Origin: Fagopyrum homotropicum
Taxonomy: Eukaryota > Streptophyta > Magnoliopsida > Caryophyllales > Polygonaceae
Length of the DNA: 64,000 nucleotides
Assembly: GCA_033239125.1 (NCBI GenBank)
Contig: BSWB01000002.1
Span: 88,656,560-88,720,559, forward strand
Reading direction: 5' to 3'
Positions 1 to 9,743 of this stretch are shown piece by piece; the first letter of the stretch is position 1; each line of letters starts with the position of its first letter. The notes under the pieces were generated by a model. The model was not told the DNA's origin. It worked only from the letters and a program-made list of their open reading frames with translations, and ran no database searches. The translations under genes were made by a program, and so were the position numbers.

Positions 1-756
1 GATTGATCAAAACCCAAGCAAGATGATGCCTTCAACCCTTTCTTCTATAACCTTACACAAGCCTTCAATGGAGAAGACAAGAACAAGGAGGGACTAGTAT
101 TGACTAGTAGCACCAATCTCTAAAGAGATTAACACACACAAGAACAATCTAGCAGGAATTCACAACAATTCAATCAATGGCTCACTTTATTGATTGAATT
201 TTCTGAATAGGAATAAAAGCTCTCAAAGAGACGGTTTATCAAGTTTTGCTAAAAATCTATCTAATCTGAAAAGAAGCTAAGGGAGGCTTTTTATATGCCT
301 AGAAAGCCTCCTATCTAAAAAAGGAAAAACATTTGTCAAAAAGACAATAAAACAAATAAAACAACTAAAACAAATAAAAATAACCCTTAAAATGTTTTGA
401 ACCTAAAGGTTATAAAAAGTCTTTCATTTTATACCAAAAGATGATATAAAATACAAAAGAAGCTCCAAAAGCCTCAATCTTCCATTTCTTGCAATTCCGG
501 AACAAGTGTCTCTTTTTTGCTTTTGCATGGCTCCAAATCACGTGTGCATGGTCTCCCTTCCATGTCCAAGTCATCGGGAATCGTCATTAACGTGACTAAG
601 GAAGTCTCAGTCAGCAATGGATCGTCAATGGTCTCCTTAGGAGCTAAGGACACCAACAAGTTGGACACCTCCTCTTGAATTGCTCTTGCCCTTGATCTAG
701 TGATTGGCCCTTGCATTGTAGGACTAGTAGGGGTTGTTGGTGATGGTCCCTCATCA
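1..756 (-). repeat. CRM-like LTR, minus strand, truncated by window edge (D1)
   Basis: Read on the minus strand it opens with TGATGAGGGACCATC (plus-strand end CCCTCATCA at 748-756), encodes a TRSRAR-type polyprotein tail, has a TATA-like box (plus strand 288-298), and then shows the same order of motifs as the family-A LTRs, including an AATTCAATCA-type stretch. Its far end lies before base 1. Sequence right of 756 shows neither a purine tract nor pol, so this is probably a 5' or solo LTR. The CRM-like assignment is by layout similarity to the better-preserved LTRs in this window. Confidence 0.65.
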
Positions 757-815
757 CACGGCCCAAAAAGGAACTTCGACGGCCGGGGTTTCGGTATTTT
801 GTTGTTTTCACACAT
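474..815 (-). pseudogene. LTR-encoded polyprotein tail (TRSRARAIQEEV motif)
   Basis: An open frame of 113 codons on the minus strand. Residues around 35-50 read GPITRSRARAIQEEV, the same motif that ends the polyprotein of families B (GPITRARAKEIQEV) and C here, and that CRM-clade elements carry at the Pol C-terminus. The motif lies about 40 nt inside the LTR start, so it is the part of Pol encoded within the LTR. The first 20 or so codons lie outside the LTR in unrelated flanking DNA, so the apparent start is accidental. No function as a separate protein is implied. Confidence 0.5.
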
Positions 816-819
816 GGAA

Positions 820-2132
820 AGGAAGGTTCAGAGTCATCACGGGAGAAACCACAGCCGTGGTTTTGATGACGTTGCCTGTGGTTTTCTTTGGAAAAGACTG
901 TTCCGTTATTGCCACATCAACAACGAAAGAAGGAGGCCTTTAGACCTAATTTTATCTTATAAAAGGAGGTTGATGGCTACATATTTGAGGACGGAATATA
1001 CAGGTCACATTTTCATTCACTTCCATACTTAGGCTTTCTCTACGTTCGAGATTTAATTGCTTCACCATTGGAGGAGATTGAAGAGCTTTCTTGATCCTGA
1101 CTTGGAGATTTTGTGAGATTTGTCTTTGGTTTTTTGACTATTGTCTTTGAGAACACATATTCTAGGATTATTCATTGTTTGATTCAGTTATTGATATTTG
1201 AAGATTGATTATTGAGTTATCATTGTTTTTCTTTGTTTTCTTCTTGGTTGCATGCCAATCTTGATTTTTTTTCTTTAACCTTGAATTGAATATGATAATG
1301 ATTGTTGGCTAAACCCTCTGTGATTTAGGGTGAAGGGTTGATGGTTGTGGTACAGATGATGATAGTTTGAGCCTTAACAGATCGGACCCTGAGAGTTGAG
1401 AGACGAAACCCTCGAACGAGGTTTTTCACGGCTTGTTATTCAGGAACCACGCCCGTGGTTTCCCAAGATCCAGCCGTGGTTTCCTCTGTTTTGCACGTTT
1501 TGCTTTTCCTTTATCCAAAGTTAAAGATTTCCTAAATCCTAACCTCGGTGAACCTTTTTAACCCTTAGCCTTGCTTGGTCGTAAGCTTATACGAGTTCTA
1601 GGTAATAGAGGATTCAAAACCCTCTATAAAAGTTGGAGAGTGTCAAAGCCTTTACCTTTGTCTTTCTTTAAACTTCTTTGGGTTTAGTTTTGGTATTGAG
1701 AGTACAATCCTATCCTCAGAACCTCTTCTTGACGCGACTCAACATCCGCGAAGTTGAATCCATTGGGTGAGATAAAAGGGTGTTGGAACTTCACCGTACA
1801 ATATCCTACCTTGAACATATACCTTTGCTATCCAACTCTGTCCGTACATATCCTTAGACATCTTGAATCGAACGCCACAACCGGATACTTAGATCTTTAG
1901 AATCCGCATTCCCCAATTATCCTTACATCTTATTCTTTAAATTGATCATTGCTTTGCTTGTTATACAAGTTAGATTGCTTTTACTGCTTTGTTCTTACTG
2001 ATTCCCTAAGATCGACTCCGGAATATCAGCCCATACTACGATTAATCCGTACACTGTGGGTTCGCTATTGTTAGGCTTTATTCTTGGATATAAATTTAAT
2101 GCTTATTTGCGCACACACCTTTTGGAGCGACA
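820..2132 (+). repeat. Athila-like LTR, 3' part (R-U5), diverged
   Basis: A TATA box (TATAAAA at 958-964) is followed by a long leader. The last 150 bases, including GTACACTGTGGGTTCGC and GCACACACCTTTTGGAGCGA, match the end of the Athila-like leader at 56630-56715. The Asp-type primer site that should follow is absent, so this is a solo or 3' LTR or a truncated copy. The left boundary is uncertain because the minus-strand CRM-like LTR abuts it. Several short GC-rich palindromic words (CCGTGGTTT types) recur between 845 and 1490. Confidence 0.5.
958..964 (+). promoter_or_regulatory. TATA box of the Athila-like LTR
   Basis: TATAAAA in context CTTATAAAAGGAGG. It is placed about 1.1 kb before the LTR end, where an LTR promoter would be expected. 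Assigned by sequence only. Confidence 0.4.
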
Positions 2133-3175
2133 CCCAGCATGCTCGAGACATTGTTGCGTACACTCCAATATCCCTAACTTTTCCAATGTAGGAGTATGCA
2201 TAAATTTGGTTGCAAGCACATAATCTCATATCTTTGCCCATGCTTTGTTGTCATCCTAGTTTTTCTCCTTCTTTCCGTTCTAGCTAGATATTTCAACAGT
2301 TGGATCGGAACTGAGTGAAAAGAGGGCATAAATGGAGCTTTCTGTTGAAGAACCGCGGGGACGGTATTTTTATGCCGCGGTCACGGGGTCTTTGTCTCTG
2401 TGGCCGTAGTCAAGGGGATTTCCATGGCGAGGGTGTGGTGGAGATATTAGGGCGTGGTTGCGGGTATATCTTGGCCGCGGTCCCGGGAGAAGACATATCT
2501 TCCAATTGTGATCAGGAATGAACAACTCTTGTAGGAGGCAAGTCATTGCCAGAGCCCTTTTGAGTTGAGAGTGGTGGTGACGAGTCACAAGAGGTTTATG
2601 TTGTCCAAGCAAGTGGTGAATGGTGGTGGTTTGGTCAATTTGGGTTTAGAGTGGGAGAGGTGAGAGTTTGAGGAGTGATGATTAAGGTGGTTGGAGTTAG
2701 TGGAGCAACGGTGGTGGCGAACGGTGAGTGAGAGTTGCTTGGCGGTTGCGGCTGTAAGAGGTGGCGGTGGCGGGGCTAGGGGTTTCCGAGCGCAGGAGCA
2801 GACTGAGATGGGTGAGGTTCAAGAGCAAGGGAGATGAGTGAGGGGGATGGGGTAAGGTTAGGGTCAGGGAATTTTTTTCATTTTTTTGAATTACTTTTCA
2901 TCATGGTTGCGGCGGTCACGGCTCCTCCTTGTCGCGGGTGTGGGGTCTTTTGTGTTGCCCCCGGTTGCAACATTGTAAGGATACACCTTGGCAATGACGT
3001 ACGAACATGTGCATCGGGAACGGAGTTTTCCTGCAAAGAGATTTAGTCGAGATTGGAAAAGAAAAACCTTGTTACCAAGTTGGAAATGCTTTCAGAGGAT
3101 GTTCCGATCATGCCAAAATTTTGTTTTCTCCTTGTACGCCGTGGCATTGTCATAGGAATCAAGGTCTAGGTCTTC
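2133..3175. other. Unassigned repeat debris, no gene recognised
   Basis: About 1 kb without a recognisable gene. Short open frames exist but match nothing known to me. The stretch is unusually GC-rich in patches and repeats CCGCGGTC-like words (about 2352, 2372, 2475) and GGCGGTCACGG (about 2908). It may be retrotransposon untranslated region, since the Athila-like element near the right end has comparable recurrent words. Confidence 0.3.
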
Positions 3176-3680
3176 TTATTCCTGTAGTTGCAACTTCCTA
3201 AACTCTTCCACCTCGTTGATTTTCAAGTTGCACTTCTTCACCGCCCACCAAGCCTTATGTTCAAGCTCAATGGGTAGATAGCATGATATGCCAAATAAGC
3301 CTAAACAGTGGCATGCCAATGGGGGGTCATTGAGTTTTATGCTCCAATCTTTCCTCCCGGAGGTAACCGTTTTCTCTAGAATGATCTTGATCTCCCTATT
3401 GGACACTTCCGCTTGTCCATTAATTTGGGGATGGTACGCCGTGAATACTCTTTGATTGACGTGATATTTCTTCAGTAGGGCGGTTATGGTCTTGTTGCAG
3501 AAGTGATTCCCCGTATATCTTTAAGAAAATCTTCCACCACTTCATCAGTTTTGGTGGTCTTTGCTTCCACCCACTTGGAAACATAGTCTACCGCAAGCAA
3601 TAAATAAGTAATATCAAAGGAGTTAGGAAATGGGCCCATAAAATCAATTCCCCAAACATAAAAAATTCCAGGGCGGACAT
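3176..3680 (-). pseudogene. Athila-like integrase relic
   Basis: Read on the minus strand, fragments translate to pieces of a Ty3/gypsy integrase core. They include a YVWGIDFMGPF-like stretch and VDYVSKWVEAK (from about 3670 down to 3570), then SNREIKIILEKT and RKDWSIKL (about 3405-3340), and finally LPIELEHKAWWAVKK (about 3280-3230). The order is that of the integrase at 59699-60854, but the first half is frameshifted and the segment between RKDWS and LPIEL is internally deleted. Orientation is opposite to the Athila-like LTR on its left, so the two do not form one element. It is a dead fragment. Confidence 0.7.
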
Positions 3681-4443
3681 TGCTACATCACTCATGGTCA
3701 TAAGCTCATACACAAACTCTTGAGACCGGCGTCTAAGGATGTATTGTCAAAGATATATCCCTTATTTGATGCTAAAAGTACACTAGAAGGTTGTACTAAT
3801 AGGTTGTGGTTCGGTATGGGCGTGGTTTCCCCTGCTTCTATGAACCATATCATTTCTTCTTGCCCTCACTTAGCTACACAATTTTCTCCTTCTTCTTCTC
3901 ATAGTATTCGCCAATCTGCAAAGGTGGTATAGGATTAAGAGATAGTGTTTGTTCATTGAATTCAAAACAATGTCTATTGGTAAAATTATCATTCTTAACT
4001 CTCACGATGGCCCTCCTAAGAGAATATGAGAAGCTTTTATGGGAACTACATCACAAGTAATAGTATCCTCAAAGTAATTACCTAAAGTGATAGTAACTCT
4101 AGCTTGTTTATATACCTTTAATGCATCAGAATCGAATATTCAATGCAGTTTGTATGGCCTAGGGTGATAAAATTTAGTAATTTGCAACTTGTTAATTAAT
4201 TTGGTGCTAGTTATATTGCTATAACTACATCTATCTAAGATCATATTACACACCTTTCTCTTAATGATGCATCTAGTATGAAATAGGTTCTCTCTTTGAA
4301 TATCCTCACAAGGGGCCAATTATGCATGTGCAATTCTTATATCCATAAATGAATCACCATGCCCATACTCAATGAAATCATCACTATCATCATACTCAAG
4401 CTCATGCACATGCTCAATATCTTGACTAATCTCATGTTCTTGC

Positions 4444-4470
4444 TCATCATCATCATCATCATCATCATCA
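4444..4470. repeat. (TCA)9 microsatellite, poly-Asp coding on minus strand
   Basis: Nine uninterrupted TCA units. On the minus strand they read as the poly-aspartate run directly after the gag zinc knuckle, where families B and C have a shorter acidic DD/DE stretch, so the microsatellite expanded inside coding sequence. Confidence 0.85.
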
Positions 4471-4786
4471 CTCTCATTATTTCGTAGAGGATTTATAGTT
4501 AAGGCTTTCTTATTACGACAATCCCTACTAATGTGCATTCTACCTTTTCACCTAAAACACACAATGTCCCTAGATCTAGAAGAATTGTTGAAAGTACTCC
4601 CTTTAGGACCATTTCAAGGCTCATTCAAAGGTCTTGTTGGTGTAGAGTGTGTAGGAGTTCTCCTTGAATTATCTTGACCCGGGGTTGGTGCTCTTCTTTC
4701 CTCCCTAGTGCCAGCTTGCTCACGGCTCTTGGTGGTTTTTGGCCGGTAATTTTGGCTCTTCCATGCACTTTGTGATTCATAGGAGT

Positions 4787-4791
4787 TTGTG
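4787..4791 (+). other. Target-site duplication of noaA-1, left copy (TTGTG)
   Basis: TTGTG immediately before the LTR, repeated at 9739-9743 immediately after the 3' LTR. Confidence 0.85.
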
Positions 4792-5707
4792 TGATACGGG
4801 AGCATCCAAGCCAACTAATGGAGGCAACATCCCAAACCCATCATGATGAAGGATCATTTGAGCTAACTTCATCTTTAATACCTCAGGGGGCTCTAACAAG
4901 AGCGTAGGCTAAACGTCAAGCTGAGATGGATGCTCTTTTCCTAAATATGGTCCATGAAGCTCAACCAAGTCCACCTTCATCAAGCCTAAGGACCATCTTG
5001 TGGATCAGCCACGAACCGATACCAGCCAAGATGATTAATGGAGCTTAAATTGTATTTCTAGTTGCTAGAGTAGGCCTCGGAAAGGATTTCAAAGGACAGA
5101 CGGAGGCCTTGAAATCAAATACAAGGGTTCCACGTGTGTGCATGTGCATGGCTGGAACATTCATTTAAGTATGTGGATGTGAGAGGCTTTTGTTGGGCTT
5201 TATTTAACTCTCTCTCAATGTAATTACTGTAATTAGTTTCTTTTTCTGTTTTAGGAAGAAAAGGCCTAGGATGTATAAAAGCCTTTTCTCTCTTGATTTT
5301 GTAGTTAGACAAGTTTTAAACAAGTTTTGCTGAGCGCATTTCAAAATTTAATCCAAGAGAATTCAATCATTCTTGTCTCGTGAGTTTGTGTGTGTGATCT
5401 GGCTTTCTCGTTCTTGTGTATGTCAATCTCTTTCGGGATTGGTGTTGCTAGTCGAACAAGACATCCTCTTCGTGCTCTCGATTCTCAGATCGATTGTGTG
5501 GAGTTGTAAGAAGCGGGGTCGAACCGTCACTGGTTTGGTTCTTGGATATCGAATCCAAGGGTTCTATCATTGTTCCTTTCGGTTCTTCTTTTCCCTTTCT
5601 GTTTTCTCGTTTTCATTGTTGTCCTTGTTTGTTAATTTTGTGTGTTCTTCATTCTTCAGAACATGTTGTTCGTCTAGATCCGTTCTTCGCGGCTAATCCC
5701 TGCATCA
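4792..5707 (+). repeat. noaA-1 5' LTR (916 bp)
   Basis: Bounded by TGATACGGG and CCTGCATCA. It contains an internal TGATGAAGG at 4844, identical to the start of the family-A LTR, so this LTR looks like a family-A LTR with about 52 extra nt at its 5' end. A TATA box lies at 5274-5280. The early part encodes the TRAQAK-type tail, here broken. Confidence 0.9.
5274..5280 (+). promoter_or_regulatory. TATA box in noaA-1 5' LTR
   Basis: TATAAAA within CTAGGATGTATAAAAGCC. The same box recurs at the same LTR position in A2 (11737-11743) and as TATATAAAG in A3 (25054-25062) and noaA-2 (about 40952-40960), marking the likely U3-R promoter. Confidence 0.6.
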
Positions 5708-5709
5708 AT

Positions 5710-5721
5710 TGGTATGAGAGC
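5710..5721 (+). other. Primer binding site of noaA-1 (initiator Met tRNA type)
   Basis: TGGTATGAGAGC, two bases after the LTR. It differs from TGGTATCAGAGC, the usual complement of plant initiator tRNA-Met, by one base. Confidence 0.8.
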
Positions 5722-6998
5722 ACAATTGACGTCCAACCATCAAAAAGAGTCGGTAAATCAATCATAAAATCACAAAAAGAGTTTGTTTTGATCATTGCAA
5801 TTGATAATTGTCTTTTGTTTGAGTCTATTTCCGTTTCTCTCTTCTACTCTAAGCTTTGTTTGAGTCTAACGAGTTTGTTCCTTTGATTGTGAGTTTTGGA
5901 AACCGGAAACCACCATAGCACCAACCACCACAATACCACAATACCACCATCAACCATCATTTTTCTCTCAGCCTCATTAGCCTCACTCGAACCAGTGGAA
6001 GAAAAACCAAACGTGGTTGCTTCTCTTCCTGCATCCAGAACACTCAAAATTGAAGTTGAAGTAGATTGTTTCCCTACATCCAATACACGCCAAAATTGGA
6101 GTTGATTCAACGTGTTTCCTACAAATCTGGCGCAGAGCTTGAAGTAGTTGTTTTCCTCCAACAGATTTGGCACGTTGAATCAGTTGCAATAGGAGCTGAG
6201 ATTTGATCTTATCATGAAGATTTGCAACAGCTTGGCCCACGTTTAACTACAAACAAGAATTTGTTATTTATTTCTTTAAATTTTTTGTTTATTCTTCTTT
6301 TCTAATTTCCTGAATCATAAAGTTAAAAAAAAAGAGATAAAAGAATAGACAAAAATTAAAAAAATTAAAGAAGAAGAAAAGGAATCAGAATCATTTTTAT
6401 TTCATTCTTTCTTAATCATAGTTTGTAATTAGCCTAGTGTTTTTACATTTGTTTTAGTGTTATTCAGCAACAAAGAGGACTTCACGAAAGGACTTAAGTC
6501 AAGTACCTCGTCTCATTTGGAGGAAGAACCAAGCAATCTCGTTGAACCTATCTAGCCACACCTAGCTACGGTCCATTTTCGGCCATCAAACACCATAGCT
6601 CAGCCTTCCTTAACCTCATCCTACAGTGTCTAGGGTTCACTTCTTGGGTCTTACGAGTAAGTTCTTTCAAAGCTTATCTTGAGTTCTAAAATGTTTAGTC
6701 ATTTAGTTGCATATAACATTCATGCAATTGTCCTTTACGTTTGAGTCTTTTCTTCTATTTTGTTGAGTCAAACAAGTTTTTGAAGTGATTGAAATCGAAT
6801 CTTATTTCTATCTAAAAGCTTTAGTTTGACTAGGCATCGAACTCACGTGAGGTTGTTGATTAATACAAGACGAGCCCTTAACAAGCTTGTATCACACCAC
6901 TAGAGAGTGAGAGAACCTTATTTTCTGAGTGATACACTTGCGAGGTATTTTTGTTTAAACTAACCTAACGTGTTTGTTGTTGTTGAGTGTTTTGCATC
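5722..6998 (+). other. noaA-1 untranslated leader
   Basis: About 1.3 kb between primer site and gag, present in the same form in all four family-A/noaA copies. It has an A-rich purine stretch (about 6325-6390), a conserved GTAAGTTCTTTCAAAG (6659-6674) resembling a plant 5' splice site, and a GTGATACACTTGCGAGGT segment shortly before gag. Short open frames here differ between copies and look non-coding. Confidence 0.6.
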
Positions 6999-7358
6999 AT
7001 GTCAAGGACTCCAGCAGGTGCAAAGAGCTCAGAACCGATTTACACCGAATTTTTCAACCTTTTCAAGGGCTTGCAAGATAGCATTGATGGTCTAAGTACA
7101 AAGTTGGCCACACTTGAGGCTGGAAGATGTTCCAATGCTATGCAGCCTTCAAGGCCTAATCCACAAGGCCAAAGAAACCATGATTTCCAAGAGCGTAATT
7201 ATGTTCCTTCTCCTCCGAATATGCATTATTATCTTAATCAATATCAGAGTTATGTGTATGAGCCATGGGATTATTCGGAGCATGAAGGATGGAGACATGA
7301 GCCACTTCGAGAACCAGTACAAGACGGCATTGACAAGATGAAAAGAGGGTCAATGTGA
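6999..7358 (+). CDS. noaA-1 truncated Gag (N-terminal region)
   Basis: The start ATG is the one aligned with the family-B/C Gag start (MSRSRSP...), here MSRTPAGAKSSEP. About 119 codons. A helical stretch near residues 16-40 (LFKGLQDSIDGLSTKLATLE) corresponds to LIKSLKDSIEGLTTRISTLE of family A. A Pro/Asn/Tyr-rich linker follows. The frame stops just where the capsid domain begins; the next bases still encode CDPDV and EQIWSCH-like capsid residues in another frame. No zinc knuckle follows. In an autonomous element this part precedes the capsid assembly domain. Here it may be a retained leader or packaging region rather than a working protein. Confidence 0.65.
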   Translation: MSRTPAGAKSSEPIYTEFFNLFKGLQDSIDGLSTKLATLEAGRCSNAMQPSRPNPQGQRNHDFQERNYVPSPPNMHYYLNQYQSYVYEPWDYSEHEGWRHEPLREPVQDGIDKMKRGSM

Positions 7359-7365
7359 TCCTGAT

Positions 7366-9054
7366 GTGAACACGGCATGGGAGGCAAGGATTGAGCAAAT
7401 CTGGTCATGCCACGACCTCCCCAAGCACGATGATTCACACAACTCGCTGTCAGCCATTAACACACCTTCATCATCAATTGAGGTTACCACAATTTCGAAA
7501 GGAAGTGATTCAAAACCTTCTACTTTAATGTTTAATCACTTAGATTTGTTAAAATCAGAATATGAGATTGTGTTGCATGCTAACATCAGTGATGAAACAG
7601 TTGAGCATGAATCTGAATTATTGGATGATATTGAAAGTGATAAGCATGAAATTGATGACTATGAGTTGTTTGCACATAAATCTGTTTACATGTGCATGAG
7701 CCCGAGCATAAGAAATGCCACAATTGTGTTACCAAGCCTGTTTTGAGTGTTATTGAGTGTAATGACCATATTTTCAATGAATTGGCTTGCGTTAGTAATG
7801 AATCTGAGCACATTGAGCCTTTGATAGCTAAAGAGGTTTTAGATGCATTACATGACCCTTGTGAGGAGCTACAAGGGAGCCTTTCCATACCCTCTTGCAC
7901 TTCATTGTCCATAGGTTGTTCACTTGCTGATTTGTGTGAAAAACTCTAGTTTTAGACCTAGTAAAGACATAAATGGACATGAATCTAATTTAGGTCTAGA
8001 CATTGAGCTTCTTGAGGATGAAATAGATGGGTTTGGGTTGTATGCGAAAGGCTTTGATTGAGATATTGAATTGGACTATGAACAGGAAGACACAACTTGG
8101 AGAATGCATCAGATTGTGATTTTAATGACTTAAGTTTGAGATCTGATGTAGCCATGTCCTTAAGGAGTCATTTCGATTATCATGTTGCTTGAAAGTCTTT
8201 TGTGTATTTGGAGGACGGAAAACATGTGGATAATTTAGAGTTGATTGAACCCTATAGGTTAGTTCTTTGGTTGACCATAGAGGAAAAGGTCCCTATTGTG
8301 ATGCTAAGTGATGACCTTAGGGTAAAATCAGTCTTTGTGAGGAACATAGGGAGTTTGGATGCTTATATGAAGTCGGAGATGCTTCTTAAGGTTCCTAAGT
8401 TAGTTTATCAGGAATTGAGGATGAGGACTAGGAAAACAACCCTTGTACCACCTAGTTCATTCATTCTTTTGAGGTATTATGTGTGTGATTCTTATATTGA
8501 TATATGTTGTTGTTTACATTTATGATGTATTTATGCACAACACGTTATTAAGAGCGCATAAGGAGCACTTAATGTTCTCTACCCCTCGGTTAGAGTACTT
8601 TGACCATATTTTTGACGCTTGTGAGCCATACCCTTATTGTGTTCTTTGTCATTTATTTGTAGTGACCTCAAAGGGTGTCCGGGGAGTGGATGAAATTTCA
8701 GCTCGGGAGAAGACACTTCACGTGATCCAACAACCAATGTCATTGCAACGAAAGAAGACCCTGATTCGAGGAAGAATCATTTTCAAGAAAGGGAGAATGA
8801 TGCGGGAGCATCTAAGCCAACTAATGGAGGCAACATCCCAAACCCATCATGATGAAGGATCATTTGAGGTAACTCCATCTTCAATACCTCAGGGCGCTCT
8901 AACAAGAGCGCAAGCTAAACGTCAAGTTGGGATGGATGCTCTTTTCCTAAACATGGTCCATGAAGCTCAACCAAGTCCACCTTCATCAAGCCTAAGGACC
9001 ATCTTGTGGATCAGCCACGAACCCATACCAGCCGAGATGATTAATGGAGCTTAA
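7366..9054 (+). pseudogene. noaA-1 chimeric reading frame with eroded reverse transcriptase end
   Basis: Three overlapping open segments (7366-7746, 7692-7949, 8202-9054 in two frames) are colinear with the longer frame of noaA-2. They begin with a 20-residue stump of the capsid domain, continue through acidic Ser/Asp/Glu-rich sequence of unknown function, and reach EPYRLVLW and, near 8540-8660, VVVYIYDVFMHN...RAHKEH...STPRLEY. That last part aligns with the RT segment VVYFDDILIYS...EEHEEH...STLRAEH of family A, with the catalytic DD lost. The last frame runs through the polypurine tract into the 3' LTR and ends with the TRAQAKRQ tail. It is a decayed coding region; the original product is unknown. 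Confidence 0.6.
8785..8797 (+). other. Polypurine tract of noaA-1
   Basis: AAGAAAGGGAGAA directly before the 3' LTR start, matching the role and position of purine tracts in the other elements here. Confidence 0.75.
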
Positions 9055-9738
9055 ATTGTATTTCTAGTTGCTGGAGCAGGCCTTGGAAAGGATTTTAAAG
9101 GACAGACGGAAGCCTTGAAATCAGATACAAGGGGTTACACGTGTGTGCATATGCATGGCTGGAACATTCACTTAAGTATGTGGACGTGAGAGGCTAAATA
9201 AGAGAGTTTAATTAGGCTCATTTTTGTTCTATGTTTGCTGGCCTTTATTTAACTCTCTCTCTAATTAGTTTCTTTTTCTGTTTTAGGAAGAAAATGCCTA
9301 GGATGTATAAAAGCATTTTCTCTCTGAATTTTTTAGTTAGACAAGTTTTATACAAGTTTTGCTGAGAGCATTACATAATTGAATCCAAGAGAATTCAATC
9401 ATTCTTGTCTCGTGAGTTTGTGTGTGTGATATGGCTTTCTCGTTCTTGTGTATGACAATCTCCTTCGGGATTGGTGTTGCAAGTCGAACAAGGCATCCTC
9501 TTCGTGCTCTCGATTCTCAAATCGATTGTGTGGAGTAGTAAGAAGCGGGGTCGAATCGTCACTGGTTTGGTTCTTGGATCTCGAATCCAAGGATTCTATC
9601 ATTGTTCCTTTCGGTTCTTCTTTTCCCTTTCTGTTTTCTCGTTTTCATTGGTGTCCATGTTTGTTAATTTTGTGTGTTCTTCATTCTTCAGAACCGGTTG
9701 TTCGTCTAGATCCATTCTTCGCGGCTAATCCCACATCA
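8798..9738 (+). repeat. noaA-1 3' LTR (941 bp)
   Basis: TGATGCGGG to CCACATCA, colinear with 4792-5707. The first ~250 bases continue the upstream reading frame into the LTR-encoded tail (TRAQAKRQ near 8908, stop at 9052-9054). Confidence 0.9.
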
Positions 9739-9743
9739 TTGTG

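Larger units (their letters stand above)
3720..4791 (-). pseudogene. CRM-like gag zinc knuckle and protease relic
   Basis: Minus-strand debris colinear with families B and C. From right to left it shows a gag linker ending RPLNEP (about 4615-4800), a zinc knuckle reading CFR-stop-KGRMHISRDC in which the second Cys codon has become TGA (about 4560-4515), a long poly-Asp tract, then the protease region with FYHPRPYKLH-like residues (about 4180) and a VTITLG stretch. The protease active-site DGGS is eroded. The 5' part of the fragment was cut by insertion of noaA-1 at 4791/9739. It is older than the B and C copies, judging by the number of lesions. Confidence 0.65.
4792..9738 (+). mobile_element. 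noaA-1: complete non-autonomous CRM-like LTR element
   Basis: LTRs at 4792-5707 and 8798-9738 open TGATACGGG/TGATGCGGG and close TGCATCA/ACATCA. The flanks are an exact 5-bp duplication, TTGTG (4787-4791 and 9739-9743). A Met-type primer site follows the 5' LTR and a purine tract precedes the 3' LTR. The 3.1 kb interior encodes only the N-terminal part of Gag, a stump of capsid, and a long non-canonical reading frame ending in a vestige of reverse transcriptase. There is no zinc knuckle, protease, RNase H or integrase. Movement must have depended on proteins from an autonomous relative, most plausibly family A, whose LTR it largely shares. A second copy with the same architecture lies at 40347-45315. 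Confidence 0.9.

Noticed and set aside
4320..4538. Acidic Asp-rich small protein on the minus strand
   Set aside because: It is the zinc-knuckle-to-protease linker of a gag relic expanded by a (TCA)n microsatellite, not a gene.
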